Source of the DNA: Eucommia ulmoides
Taxonomy: Eukaryota > Streptophyta > Magnoliopsida > Garryales > Eucommiaceae
Reading direction: 5' to 3'
Assembly: GCA_016647705.1 (NCBI GenBank)
Contig: CM028325.1
Span: forward strand, 28,996,474-29,060,473
DNA: 64,000 nt
The translations under genes were made by a program, and so were the position numbers. Numbering within the stretch: position 1 is the stretch's first letter; every line of letters starts with the position of its first letter. Positions 24,014 to 34,717 of this stretch are shown piece by piece. The notes under the pieces were generated by a model. That model searched no databases, was not told the DNA's origin, and saw only the letters and a program-made list of their open reading frames with translations.

Positions 24014-24596
24014 GAAGAACATAATCGAGTACCCAAAATTCCATTCAGCACAAACATAAGGCCCAATGCGAAGATGAGCATAGAGTCCTGCTTTCTGAAT
24101 CGTCTTCATAAACCTAACCAGATCGTATCTCCCTCCGAAATGATACTGAAACCGCACAATAAAACATAAAAATAATCGAAAATCACAGCCGAACAGGCCA
24201 CGAAAAAGAAAAATGAAGGAAAAATCGAGAAGAATTTCTGTGAATTACATTTCCAGGAGAAGGCTCATGGACGTTCCAGAAAACGTAGGTTTCAACCACA
24301 TCCAGACCCCCTTCTTTAGCCTTGTTTATCAGATCCTCCCACATCTAAAAACAACGAATTATCAGAAACATTATGCCGAGAAATTTTGGGGGAAAATGGG
24401 GAGTGGAATTGTGATTTTGAAGTACCTCAGGTGTGCTTCGCGGGTAATGTATGGACCCAGAAATGAGAATTCTTCTTTGGCCATTGATGACAATGGCCTT
24501 CCTATCGTAGGTCACACCGCATTGGATCAGATCAGCACCCAGGTATGAAACCACGAAGAACACCAAAACCCACTTAGAAATTGAGTTTAATTCCAT
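16755..24596 (-). CDS. BGAL3: Beta-galactosidase, GH35, BGAL3-like, with C-terminal lectin domain (844 aa, 19 exons)
   Basis: Secreted enzyme removing terminal beta-D-galactose from cell-wall pectic galactan or arabinogalactan. Exons in gene order: 24596-24426, 24344-24249, 24145-24033, 23869-23803, 23640-23548, 22992-22849, 22166-22078, 21967-21862, 21723-21636, 21194-21076, 20859-20695, 20083-19905, 19808-19699, 19230-19121, 18987-18877, 18802-18689, 18521-18319, 17414-17078, 16874-16755. They total 2535 nt with consistent phases, and every intron is GT...AG. Residues 1-26 form a hydrophobic signal peptide. The mature start [16 protein letters not shown] and the GH35 signature [13 protein letters not shown] (173-185) are present; acid/base Glu is 184, and nucleophile Glu is 253 in [12 protein letters not shown]/galactose-binding lectin is about 757-841. 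Length matches Arabidopsis BGAL3 (~850 aa). An in-frame GTG lies upstream, but the first ATG is 24596. No break is seen. Orthology to BGAL3 rests on recalled similarity. Confidence 0.96.
17662..17882. mobile_element. MITE (221 bp) in beta-galactosidase intron 17
   Basis: Left end GTGGCATTTGTTATTG after TAA (17659-17661); right end ...ACCACTAAACAAACCTGCCC before TTA (17883-17885). The inverted ends and TWA-type 3-bp flanks fit a Tourist/PIF-Harbinger MITE. The interior has the GTTTCTGTTCCC/GGGAACAGAAAC words shared by the other MITEs in this gene. Confidence 0.6.
18175..18684. mobile_element. Two fragments of the same MITE family flanking exon 17
   Basis: At about 18175-18290 (intron 17) and 18591-18684 (intron 16, starting GGTGGCGGTG after TAA) are blocks with GTTTCTGTTCCC/GGGAACAGAAACAGAAA words. 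The exon at 18319-18521 lies between them. Each is only part of an element, and the outer ends could not be fixed. Confidence 0.45.
19396..19424. repeat. (TA)n microsatellite in intron 13
   Basis: Uninterrupted AT alternation of about 26 bases within an intron. The adjoining 19425-19690 is ordinary AT-rich intron. Confidence 0.85.
20100..20667. mobile_element. MITE-family sequence in beta-galactosidase intron 11
   Basis: One copy is bounded by GGTGACATTTTTTTAGGG at 20430 and ...CACTAAAAACAAATGCCACC ending 20667. Left of it (20110-20330) is a degenerate copy with TTTCTAGTTTTGTTCC and GAACAAAAA words. The inverted ends match those of the neighbouring MITEs. Confidence 0.5.
21258..21488. mobile_element. 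MITE (231 bp) with perfect TTA duplication, intron 9
   Basis: TTA occurs at both 21255-21257 and 21489-21491. The left end GGTGGCTCTGGGTAGTGTTTCTG and right end ACTAAACAAACACCAAC form an inverted repeat. A partial second copy follows immediately (21492-21578, ending ACTAAACAAGCCC), so two elements sit end to end. No coding capacity. Confidence 0.65.
21745..21840. mobile_element. MITE fragment in intron 8
   Basis: Contains a foldback of CTGGGAGCAGAACAGAAA with its complement and ends CTGGGAACAGAAACACTAAA. Too short to be a full element of the family. Confidence 0.4.
22214..22632. mobile_element. MITE (about 420 bp) in intron 6
   Basis: Homologous over most of its length to the better-bounded element at 33357-33836. 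It shares the CACGTTTCTGTTCCCAAAAT-type start, a GAGAAACAAAAAATG/CTCATTCACTC block, a small GGCCACCATACATT core and a right end AACCAAACACCACC. The left boundary is approximate. Confidence 0.6.
23060..23520. mobile_element. One or two MITEs in intron 5
   Basis: Starts with AGTGTTTCACTGTTTCAGTT and ends ...ACCAGACAAACACCACC followed by TAA (23521-23523). Internal repeats of GTTCCC...GGAACAGAAACAGAAA suggest two copies fused near 23240. The family is as at 22214 and 33357. Confidence 0.5.
23659..23704. repeat. (TA)n microsatellite in intron 4
   Basis: About 23 TA units, starting roughly 20 bp from the acceptor of the exon at 23640. Likely highly polymorphic. Confidence 0.9.
23972..24009. repeat. 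(GA)n microsatellite close to a splice donor, intron 3
   Basis: About 19 GA units (CT on the gene strand) beginning some 23 bases inside the donor of the exon ending at 24033. Confidence 0.9.
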
Positions 24597-24797
24597 GATT
24601 CTTGAACTCAATTTCACTCTTCAACCGTCAGTGTCTTTTTTTTTTTTTTTTTTCTGGGTAAAGGGAAAACTGAAGTATAAAGTAGAATGGCGAGTTGCAA
24701 AATGCAAGATCAGTGTAAGAGAGTTAAGAAAGTGCGCATTTCCGCCATGAACGCAGCAGTCTTGAGTTCCGAGAGTGGGAGCAGAATCACTAGCAAT

Positions 24798-24812
24798 GTG
24801 TGTATATATATA
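24798..24812 (-). promoter_or_regulatory. Candidate TATA element of the beta-galactosidase gene
   Basis: A TATATATA stretch (24803-24812) lies about 210 bp upstream of the ATG on the minus strand and would give a 5' leader of roughly 170 nt including a poly(T)/poly(A) tract at 24632-24651. A second possibility is TTTATAC near 24675. Neither is decisive. Confidence 0.35.
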
Positions 24813-25194
24813 CATGCAAACATACATATAGGTGTTGTTAAATGGAGCTTTCAGTCACATGGGTGGAGGGTATCATCATCACTCGTGAGTGACTGTAAAA
24901 CTCAACACCCAAAAAGAGAATTGAGAAAAAAAGAAAAGAAAAAAAAGAAGTATTAAATGGATTGAGAAACAGATAGTAATGGCGCAGAACAGAACAGAAA
25001 AAGCAATTGAGAATCTTAGAGAAACGTTTCACTGTTTCTAAGAGTGAGATTAATGTTTGAGGAGTGTTTTGCACGCGCAATTAACATAACGGAGACCCTG
25101 TTTTGCCGGCTCTCAGCACGCATTAATTGTGTGTTTGAATGTGTGTTAATCACTCCATTTTAGTCCAAATATTACCCCTCTAAAACCCAATCTG

Positions 25195-25226
<32 letters not shown>

Positions 25227-25251
25227 ATTGTCAAACAACCAACAACATTAA
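24813..25251. other. Upstream region of the beta-galactosidase gene
   Basis: Promoter-side sequence without a recognisable gene. Poly(A) at 25198-25225 ends the region, followed by the TRIM. Confidence 0.4.
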
Positions 25252-25673
25252 TGGTAGAACGACCTAGCTCACTCTCCAAATACACCTGGTAAGAGGAGGA
25301 TTGCCATCGACTTTATATATTACCCAGATCAGGTAACACAAGCGATGTGTGATTCAACACGTCCCCTCATGTGCAAAGTAAACTTTGACAAACTACTGCA
25401 AATGGATATCGGGGGACCTAATATCAATATGGGATTCAACATGCCCCCTCACGTGCATGGTGGACTTTGGCAAACCACTGCGAATAGATATCAGGGCCCT
25501 ATCATTGATGTGAAATTCAACATGCCCAATATCAGACAAAAATCTGACTCTGATACCATATAAAAATTTAAAAGACCTAACTCACTCTCAAAGGATACCT
25601 TGAAAGAGAAGGGTTACTCTCGGCTTTATGTATAGTTCAGGATTAGGTAACATAAGCGATATGTGATTCAACA
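25252..25673 (-). mobile_element. TRIM retrotransposon (about 420 bp), minus orientation
   Basis: Two ~100-110-bp direct repeats (25252-25362 and about 25563-25673) each begin, on the minus strand, TGTTGAATCACA. After the 5' LTR comes ATGGTATCAGAGTCAG (near 25543-25560 on the minus strand), a good initiator-Met primer-binding site. Before the 3' LTR is the polypurine tract ATGAGGGGACG. The interior of ~190 bp contains a further CATGAGGGG-like/CACGTGAGGGGGC duplication and no ORF of meaning. Flanking 5-bp duplications are not clear. Confidence 0.75.
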
Positions 25674-28600
25674 ATAAGCAAGTGCGACATATTAGACTAA
25701 GCAATCTTTCTTATCGTCATTTTGAAATTTTCAGTTAAATTATGAATTTACTATTTATCTCTCTATGCGTTTGTTTGGGTGAAAAAAATTATGGATAAGA
25801 AAATAAGATGAAAAATATACCAAAAAAAGTTTTTTTGGTATAGAGGGAAAATGATAGGAAAAAAAAATAGAAAATAAAATACACAATTTCCAGAGCAAAT
25901 TGTTTTTCACATCAATTTAGGAGGGAAATGAAGAAAAATGTGGGATAATTATTTAAGAAGAGAATAAAATTACAATTATACCTTTAATAATAGAACTTTT
26001 AATTTATTTTTGTAATATATGAGAGTAAAATAATATTAAAATAATTTTTTTTTTCTTTTATTTTTCTTTTTCAATCAAATAACAGTAGGAAAAATGTTTT
26101 TTTTTTTTACAATAAATATATATATTATTATCTCATTTGTTTTATATATTTTTTGTTGCTTGATTGATATCCAACTGAATTGCATGGATCAAATTGACGT
26201 TAATATTACTGGCATTAAAAAAAATTATTAATTAGTGTTGAATTTGTATTGGATATCATAGTTAACGTTAGTTGAAAAATAAGTTGATAAGAATTAAAAA
26301 TTATTTTTTTAGACTGGATATTTTTTTTAAAAAAAAAAAGAAGAAGAAGAAATTGAGAACTATATATTATGTCAAGTAATCCCTAAATTAAATGTGGATT
26401 TACTTTCACTAGTGGAGTTTTATGTTATTGGAATGAGATAATGTTCCTCTAATCACACTTTAGCTTTATGAAATTATAAAAAAGGACCAAAAGAGTGAGC
26501 TATACAAATTATTATTATTAATTTAAATAATTTTACAGCTAATTAATGAAAAAAAAAAAAAATACATATAAAATTAAGTGCCTTGTGTGGCTCTTAACAA
26601 TTGGAAGGGGGAAAAAAGAAGAAGCAAACCATGTGTCCATGTGATTTCATTTACTTTTATTTTTTAGGGCAATGCCGGGTCAAAATGTGCAGCCTCATTA
26701 ACCATTTTATTATATTTCCAAAAATACTACCAATAATAGGTGTAGTTCAAGTCAAAATCTTACAGGTTAAATATTCGAACCTGCGAAAAAATAATTTTTA
26801 GGAAGGACAACCACAGCATCAACCACATACCCCGAATGAAATAATCTTTTACCCTGTGTGGGTAAGAGAACACTCGTGAGTATACCCAAAAAAAAATATC
26901 TTAGGGTGCTTAAATTTTTTAATAAATACTTAAAAAAAAAAAAAAAAAAAATCCCTTAGGATACTGGTTTGGGTGGGTGAAGCTTTAGAGGGGTGGTGGT
27001 GGTCTTAAGTAGGGTTCCTTTTCAATATCGTTTCCCCTTTTTTTTTTTACACTTTTTTGGGCTCAAATGCGTCAAACGGCCGGAATTTTTTGCCAACAAA
27101 TAATAACGGGATAATGATTTTTTTTTTTGACTCCGCATTCAATTAGTCCCCATTATTTAGTATTAGACACATTTTATTTTTCATAATTGAAATTATGTTC
27201 ATTTCAACCCAAATTGTGAATTTGTTAATCAAAATTGACGGTCAATTATTAATGTAAGGGTTTTTTAGATCATTTCGCATCTAAAATCAGTTTCCTCTCT
27301 TTTCAATCTATAAGAGTCGATTACACTTTGCACACTTATATTTCATTTTACAACTTCTTAAAATTCACATTTTTATTTTTATATTTAAAAAATAAATAAA
27401 ATAGACTTAAAATTTAGAATTTTTTGGTTACAAAATCAAAATTTTATTTTCAATTTAACCCTAATCTGCTAATGTTAAAAATTATATTGCCCTTTTTAAT
27501 AATAGTTTTAAGGATTAATAGGAGATAATCAAATCAAAACAAAAAGGTGTAAAATAATATATGACTAAAATTTTTAGGGTTCAAAATTTGTTCCAACTAA
27601 TTTATGGGGTCAATTTCTATTTTTTTTTTTTTTTAATCGTAAAGTTTGATACTGTATTTGTTGTCATATTCTTTCTTCTCCTCCCTTGCACCCCCCCCCT
27701 CCCCCCACTGGTGGCACGCCCTCCCTCTCTTTCTCTCTTTCCACCACTAAATTTGTCGCGGCGGATCTGTTGCGGATTCGTCGTTGCAACGGATCTGCAG
27801 ATCCGTTGCGGCGACGAATTTCATATTTTGTTTTATGTTGTTAGGTTGCAATGTTTTTTTTTTGGGGAGTCTGATGCTATTAGGTTAAGGAAGATGATCA
27901 CACCGAAATGACGCATATACCCTTAGTTGTAAGGTCACGTGCTTAGTACGTGACTTATTTCCGTCCAAATTGGCTAACATCATTACCAATTGGGTGAAAG
28001 TGAACCCAATGTTAATTCCGAGAGACTAAATGTGTCCAACACTAAATAGTGAGAATCAATTGAACACTGAACCCATTTATAAGACCAAATTTTCCCAATA
28101 ATTACGGAACCCTAGAGTAAGGTTGCATTATTAATTTTAATTTTAAAATTTAACTTATGAAATTCTAATATTAGTAATAAAACCAAATGGTCGAGAATTT
28201 TTTGTCATTTCGATAAATATAAAATTCACTATTTATAGTTTTGATAATAACTGAGACATCTATTATCATATATTATTGATAAAAATACATTTTAAAACAC
28301 GTTTTTTCTTATTCTTTTTATTTTCAAATTTTTGTTTGTGTTTATTTTATTTTATTTTATTTGATTTATATTTGCTTCTTTATTTTTTTTTTAGAGATTA
28401 TGTTTATAGAAAAAAATTAAAAGCAAAAAATTAGAAAATAAAGAACATAAAGAAGAAATTAATTTTATTTCAAAAATATTTGTCTTTCCTCTTTTTTTTT
28501 TTTTTTCAAAACCTATTTTTTTGTTGTTTTTTAATCTGATATGTTTTCTTTTCTAGATTTTTACTTTTACTTTTTACAAATACTATACAAAAAGATTAAA

Positions 28601-29070
28601 AATAAAAGAGAAATATAGAGAGTCAAAAATAAAAAATATGAAATAAATAAAAAATATTATGTTGCTAGTAGATTTTTGTCAACAAAAACAATAACAAGTG
28701 ATTTTGATAATCAAATTGAAATAATAATGAGTGTTTCAAATAATGAGACAATTAAAGTCCACGTAAATATGGGAGAAAATAGACACATATATGAACATTA
28801 ATAGTTGCGATTGACATGTAATACTCACCCCATCCATTAGGTAAAGTAACATATGGCAATGTCATCATCATCATCATTTTTCATATTGTGATAACGTGTA
28901 GCTCATAAGTGTGACCTTATTATTCAAAATCTTCCCTTCGTTTGCTTTTCTTATTCATCATTTATTGGGACAAAAATTGCGATCGACTTCTTCGCATGAT
29001 TGCATGCGGACAACACCATTCCCTTACGCAACAACCACCACCGCTACTTATGTTGCCGTGTGCCTTGGCG
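25674..29070. other. Long AT-rich intergenic region
   Basis: AT-rich sequence with many homopolymers (for example poly(A) near 26935-26951 and poly(T) near 27620). A small GC-rich patch at 27690-27830 (GCGGCGGATC/GATCCGTTGCGGCGACG, partly self-complementary) resembles the cores of the local MITEs. A tRNA-like GGTTAAATATTCGAACCTGC at 26765 may be an old SINE. No gene is supported. Confidence 0.45.
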
Positions 29071-29094
29071 CCCCCCCCCCCCCCCCCCCCCCCC
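29071..29094. repeat. Poly(C) run of 24
   Basis: Twenty-four consecutive C after GGCG, followed by TCTCT. Such long C runs are rare and often mis-sized. Confidence 0.95.
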
Positions 29095-29299
29095 TCTCTA
29101 TTTTCCCCTTCATTTTTTGTTTTTGAAGAAATAGTTGATTGAATATGAACTTTCTAGTCCAATAAAGGTTTTAGCAATTAAAGCGTTTAGTATTCGATTG
29201 TTTAATTAATTATATGGTGTCGAAAAATGTCTAATACCTTCAATTGATCCGGTCAAGATTTTATGGAGTGATTCTATGTTGTGATGACATTCTAATTGT

Positions 29300-30700
29300 C
29301 CTGTGTGTTCTATCTAGTGAGCGACACTCTTCGGTAAGTCTAAAATTTGAGCAATGACTTGCACAAAGACCTGCCCCTACAAAGTCTCTCTGAAGTGAAA
29401 GTAAGAGTTCGGGAAAAAACAGGATTTCTACTGATTTAGATTAAAACTATATTACTTGGTGCATCGAATGTCCCACTATTTATAGGCAAGGGGGTTAGAT
29501 TAGCCCCAAGAAATTAAGATATTGGGCTCAGATTGATAGTCTAATACGATGCGTGGCGAATCAAGTGGTGGGCGGCATGATAATCTTTTGGGTTTTGTTT
29601 TTGGGTCCATTAAATGTAACCCATGGGCTTACCATAGGGCATAAGAGGTAGTGCGCATCCTAGGGGAATATGGAGGCCCTCTAGTGGAATGGAGAATGTT
29701 TTCCATCCCTGCTGATCGTTGACCGGACCAGAACAGGATGACACAGTCGACTAATTGGAGGGGAGTGCTCGGCCCTTGAACCTATCTAGTTAGTTCTCAA
29801 CAAGTAGTAGGGTGGTTGGACATGTCAATAATGTTTGCCCAAGGAGTTGTGGTTGGTTAGTAGTGGTCGGCGACACATGCCACACTGCCAAGTGGTGGTC
29901 TCTGGTTGGAACAGGTGGCTGTGTAGAAATACCCCACATCATATTCTATTTTATATTTGAATATTAACTAGTGAATTATTGATTTTAATAATTTTTAAAA
30001 TTTTATTTTAATCTTCAAGCGAACTTGAATAAGCTACGGTTAATTAGTACTTATATATGATTGTTATAGAGATTATGAGCGTGCAAGATAAATTTTAGGG
30101 CATTCAGCTCAGATCGTTAATCTTATTTGGCGCATGGTGAATCAAGTGGTGTGTGCCATGATAAGCCTTTGGGGTCTTGCTTTTGGGCCCATTAAACGGA
30201 GCCCATGGGCCGACTAGAGGAGATAGAAGACAGGGCCCAACCCAGAGGAGTACAGAGACCCTCAGGTGGCATGAAGAATGTATCCGATCTATGCTAATCA
30301 TTAATCGGATTGGGGCAAGATGATGTCGCTGACTGATCGGAGGGGAGACCTCGACCTTTGGACCTATCGAGTTAGTCCTCGACAAGTAGCGGCATGGCTA
30401 CGGGTCAAGAATGTTTGGCAGCTAGTTAGCGACACATGCCATGTTACCACGTCCTGGTTGGACTAGTCAAGAATGTTGGCTAGCCAGTCAGTGACATGTT
30501 ATCACATTCTTACTTCTGCTTGGTGTAGGTGGTTGTGTAAAAATGTCCCTCGTCATATTTTATTTTATATTTTAATATTAATTAGTGTATTATTGACTTT
30601 AGTAATTTTCTTTTGATCTTCAAGTTCAATTGAGTTATGATTAATTTGTATTTATATAGGATTGTTATAGAGACTATGAGAGTACCAAATAAAATTTTAA
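29300..30700. repeat. Diverged direct duplication of a ~590-bp unit, probably old LTR sequence
   Basis: Unit 1 (about 29520-30105) and unit 2 (about 30115-30700) share, in order, GGTGAATCAAGTGGTG-type, TTTTGGGxCCATTAAA, CCCATGGGC, GGAGGGGAG, CTATCxAGTTAGT and CTCxACAAGTAG words, then an AT-rich tail with GATTGTTATAGAGAxTATGAG. Upstream (29330-29510) a minus-strand TATA-like CTATAAATAG lies in LTR-like sequence. The GC-richer style resembles Tat-type gypsy LTRs; family assignment is inference. Confidence 0.55.
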
Positions 30701-31425
30701 TGTTAACAAAACTAAACAAACACAAAGAGCATAACAAAGTTCCCTAATTAAAAATTAAATTGTTTAAAAAGGTTTAATAGTTAGAATATTTTTTTGTAAT
30801 TGTTCACATAAAATGAAAATAGATAAATAAATAAATATTACAAATAGTCTTTGCCTGTTTAAAATAATAAATTTCAAAATAATTTTATGTAATTTTATTA
30901 ATTTACTACCCCCAAAATTTAAAACTTAATTTTGTAAAAAAAAAAAAAACCCTTTCTTTGTGTGGGTGCATGACACTATTTGCATTTTTTTTTAATTAAG
31001 AACTTCAATCTATTTTAACAAACATTCATGCATTATTTATATGATTCTCTCTCTATATTTTTTTAAAAAATACAAAATAAAATTTTAATTATGTTTAATT
31101 AATTTAATAAAAAAACTATTTTTTTTTAATCAAATAAGCTTGGACGGTGATGTTTGTAGGATATAAAGAGCTGAAAATGAGTTTGTGCTGATTTTTTTTG
31201 GCTGTATATAAAAATAATAATAATTAGAGAGAGAAAAAAAAAATAGTATTGGTATGAGGTAGTGATTAGTGAAATAACTTAATATATTGTAGTTTAAGTG
31301 ATAAGGTCTAGTTGAATTAAAGTAGTTGAAAGATATTTGTAAAATTAGAAGTTCGAATTTACAGAAAAATATTTGTTAGGGAAAAATATTTGTTAGGAAA
31401 GAAAGTTACAGTGAAATAGAAGATC
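30701..31425. other. AT-rich spacer
   Basis: No gene or bounded element. A possible tRNA-like SINE trace (TAGTTTAAGTGATAAGG ... GAAGTTCGAATTT, 31288-31355) is too weak to call. Confidence 0.4.
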
Positions 31426-31760
31426 TGGAAAGGCCAAAGGGGTCACGTCACGCCAACCGGTGATTGGCCAGGTTGGCTGGGTGTGTCGCGAGGTCGATCC
31501 ACGTGAAAGAAGACAAGTAGACAACGGAAAATGGAGGTAAAGTTTAGAGAGTGGTGGCGGGGCCCACGTGCACGTGCCGTCTATAATTGCCGCCGATCGT
31601 GACCGTTTCCCATTCTCCTTCGCCCGGACGTTGGACGGCGTTACACATTTGAACGTTATTGTCGGTGGAATAAATATCCGTTATTCCGTTATAATTTGGG
31701 TTTTCACTATTCACTTTCACCTTTTCAATATTCCCCTCCGAGGTTTCACTAATCACTTGA
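31426..31760. promoter_or_regulatory. GC-richer island with three G-boxes, possible promoter
   Basis: CACGTG occurs at 31500-31505, 31565-31570 and 31571-31576, the last two adjoining (CCCACGTGCACGTGCC), within a block of balanced composition flanked by AT-rich sequence. G-boxes are bound by plant bZIP and bHLH factors. The overlapping short frames are not convincing genes. Downstream (about 32000-32440) is a GA-rich tract and a frame without a clear start. This may be the promoter and 5' end of a lost or unrecognised gene. Confidence 0.35.
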
Positions 31761-33353
31761 GTGCCTCTTAACGGACCACTTTGAATCTAACATGATTAGA
31801 GAATTAACTCATCATAATTATGTAAGCAATATTTTATAATTCTTAATTTTGTAAAATTAAAATAATAGTTTTTGAGATTCCCAACCGTTATTGGTTGGGG
31901 GGTAATTTTGTCTTTTATATTATTTTTTAAAAATAATTTTATGCAGTCAAATTAATAAAGTTTAACAGGGTTAAAGTGTACCATTTTATATTAGTTGGAA
32001 TTTCTTTTCTCTCTCTTTGTCTACCGACAAATTCAACATTATAGTACCCTTCGACGGACTCATAGCCATTGCAATTGCAACTTCAAAGAGAGATCAATCA
32101 ATCAACGAAATAAAATCAAATCTCTATTTTCGTCTTTTACAAAATCAATCAAAAATAAAAAACAGCAAATTCCTAGGAATGTTTCTGATTTCTTGAGTAT
32201 GAGAGAGAGAGAGAGACAAAGAAGAGAGATGGCAGAGTTGGGCAACAGAGTCCGATAGTCTTGGTGGTCCTAATTGCAATGGTAGTTTTGGTGGCCATAG
32301 TTACACACTTGCAAGTTCAACCATGGTTGCGGCTGAGAGTTTGGCAAAGGGATCAAGGATGAAGAAGAAAAACAAAAGCTTAATTATAGCATATACCCAA
32401 AAAAGAATCCTATATTTTACCTTGGACTCCATCTTTAATATAAGGATAATTTAGTCTTTCAATAAAGAGAGTAGTTAAAAACAAAGTATAAGTTGTCTTT
32501 CAAAATGCAAAATGGTGAACTAAATTGTTATGCTTGGTTGAAGGGGTGTTAATGGGTTTAAATATAATTTTTATTTGTTAAGCGTTTAAACATAATATTA
32601 TAAGGGGTGTCTGAAATGTTTTTAATACTATAGGGATTCCCGTGGTTTTTGTAAAAATGATAAGGGATTCAAAGAACAGAGAGAAAGAGAGGGATGGGGG
32701 ACAAAAAAGAAATTTGAGAATTGATTTTTTAAAGGAAAATGGCTTAAAAGACAAAATTAGTCCCCAACTAATGGACATAACCCAATTTTTGTCCAATTTT
32801 GATCATGTCCGTTTCAATTTGGACTAAATTGAAACCAAATTGAAATATGAAGGACCAAATGCATAACGAAATCTCAATGTCTATTTAAACACCCACTCCA
32901 AATTTAAAGGACCAAAAGTACAATTTTTCCCAACTGTAGGGTGAAAAATCCTCTCTTACCTAGTTTAAACATCTAATTAACCTAAAATTATGATGCCTTT
33001 TTCGACCCAATTTGTCTAGCCAACAAATGAAGAAAATGAAGACATACACACACAATGTAACTAAGAACAATTATGATAAAAGCACGTTTAGAGCAATCAA
33101 AGTTAATGTGGTACCAACCAAAGAAGCCCTAGAGATTCATTAGGGTTTGGCACGTTCATATAGAGTCTCATCCCTTCACCTCCATGCCTCTTCCATGTTA
33201 TAAAAGCACCAGACGGGAAGGGTCAGAAGTGAGAAAAGAGGGTTAAAGGCACAAATAAGAGTGGGCGTGGGCTATTGGCCCAATCATCTAGTATTTCAGT
33301 CATGCTTGGGCCAAGAGAAACGCGTACATATATGCCTCAAAAACCCGAATTGT
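31761..33353. other. Spacer with (GA)n tract and unrecognised short frames
   Basis: Contains GAGAGAGAGAGAGA at 32200-32216 followed by a short ATG frame (MAELGNRVR) that stops at once. A neighbouring frame stays open for about 90 codons without a start. From 32725 to 32960 is a low-complexity GGACCAAA/AATTGAAAC block. I support no gene here. Confidence 0.35.
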
Positions 33354-33356
33354 TTA

Positions 33357-33836
33357 GGCCCGGTTTGGTTACTGTTTTCATTTCTTGATTTCTGTTTTTG
33401 TTCCCAAATATTTTAGGATTGATATACAGAAACACGTTTTATAAACACATTTCTATTTTCAAAATTTTGAGAATAATTTAGGAGTAATTCCTGAATTCCT
33501 TAAGAATAAGAGAAACAAAAAAAAAAAAAAATATTGATTCTTATTCACTCTCACAAAAATTATTCACATTACCACCTTGCTGGCGACCGCCTCCCCTTCG
33601 GCCACCACCAGCTCGCCGATCACCACTACCACACTGGCTACCATACATTTAAAATAAAAAAGAACAAACTTTTGCAACCAAACGTGTTTCTTATTTCTAT
33701 TTTCGTAAATTATAAAAACAATGGTCGTTACCAAATATTTTTCTATTCCCAGAATATTCCAGAACGAAAAGATAATTCCTATTCTAGTTTATTGAAAATA
33801 AAAATAGAGAAGCAGAAACACTAACGAAACGCAATC
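33357..33836. mobile_element. PIF/Harbinger-type MITE (480 bp)
   Basis: TTA is present on both sides (33354-33356, 33837-33839). Left end GGCCCGGTTTGGTTACTG, right complement GATTGCGTTTCGTTAGTG. Homologous to 22214-22632. It has a small GC-rich core (33575-33640) and no coding sequence. Its right TTA is also the left TTA of the next MITE. Confidence 0.7.
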
Positions 33837-33839
33837 TTA

Positions 33840-34714
33840 GGGCTCGTTTTGTAACCGTTTCGTGCCCATCCCATGCAGTGGGATGAGAATGAGATGAAAA
33901 TGAGATGAGAATTTTGTTTTCTTCTTGGGAACAGAATCGCGTTTAGTAACGATAATTTTTTTATTTTTTTTTATCTGGGAATAGAATCGTGTTTGGTAAC
34001 AATATCAAAGAAATCAAGAACGAACCCTAAACCACAATAAAAAAATCATCAAGCAATCAAACCCTAAACCACAATCAAGAAGCAATCAAGCCCTAAATCA
34101 CAATCAAAATTGAAATTGAAATCAAACCCTTAAATTGATTTCGATTTCAAAATCGAAACCCGATTTCGATTTCGAAATTGAAACACTATAAGTAGACGAA
34201 ATCCAAATAGGGTTGAAGAGGTGAAGAACACGGTTGAAATCGATATCGATTTTGAAATCGAAACATGGTTTCGATTTCGATTTTGAAATCGAAACACTAT
34301 AAGCAGGTGAAATCAATGACGACGGCGAAGAGGCGAAGAAGCAGACGACGGCGATGGCCGGAGGAGGTCAGCGGCGGTGGAGAGCAGAAGGAAGAAGTTC
34401 AACGTTGAAGAAGAAGAAAAAAGAAAAAAGAAAAAAAAGAAGAGAAAGAAAATAGACTACAAAAGTTTGAAGGGGGGGCTTACTAACAATTGAAAAAATA
34501 CCCTTCATGCCCATTTTAAGAAATGGGATGGGAAAAAATGGGATCAATTTTTTTTTGTTTCTCACCTATTAAGAAAAATAGGAATGAAATCTAGTTTTGA
34601 GAAGGGAATGGGAATGGAAATGAGATTTACCAAACGCTATTTTCAAATAGAAATCCCAAAAATCTGGGATGAGAATGGAATGGGATGAGATGGGAACGGT
34701 TACCAAACGCCACC
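33840..34714. mobile_element. PIF/Harbinger-type MITE (875 bp) with palindromic core
   Basis: TTA duplication at 33837-33839 and 34715-34717. Left end GGGCTCGTTTTGTAACCGTTTC, right complement GGTGGCGTTTGGTAACCGTTCC. The ends match the MITE in thioredoxin intron 1. The core carries palindromic words such as GATTTCGATTTCGAAATTGAAAC, duplicated at about 34135-34185 and 34235-34300, then a GGCGACGG-type stretch. No transposase. Confidence 0.75.
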
Positions 34715-34717
34715 TTA

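Noticed and set aside
24345..24617. An upstream start giving [12 protein letters not shown] for the beta-galactosidase
   Set aside because: The upstream codon is GTG; the first ATG at 24596 gives a normal signal peptide.
27561..27911. 116-codon plus-strand frame
   Set aside because: Poly(T)-encoded Phe run plus a C-rich tract; no domain.
31995..32258. 87-codon plus-strand frame with GAGAGA tract
   Set aside because: Low complexity, no family, no splice partners; may be leader sequence but not supportable as a gene.
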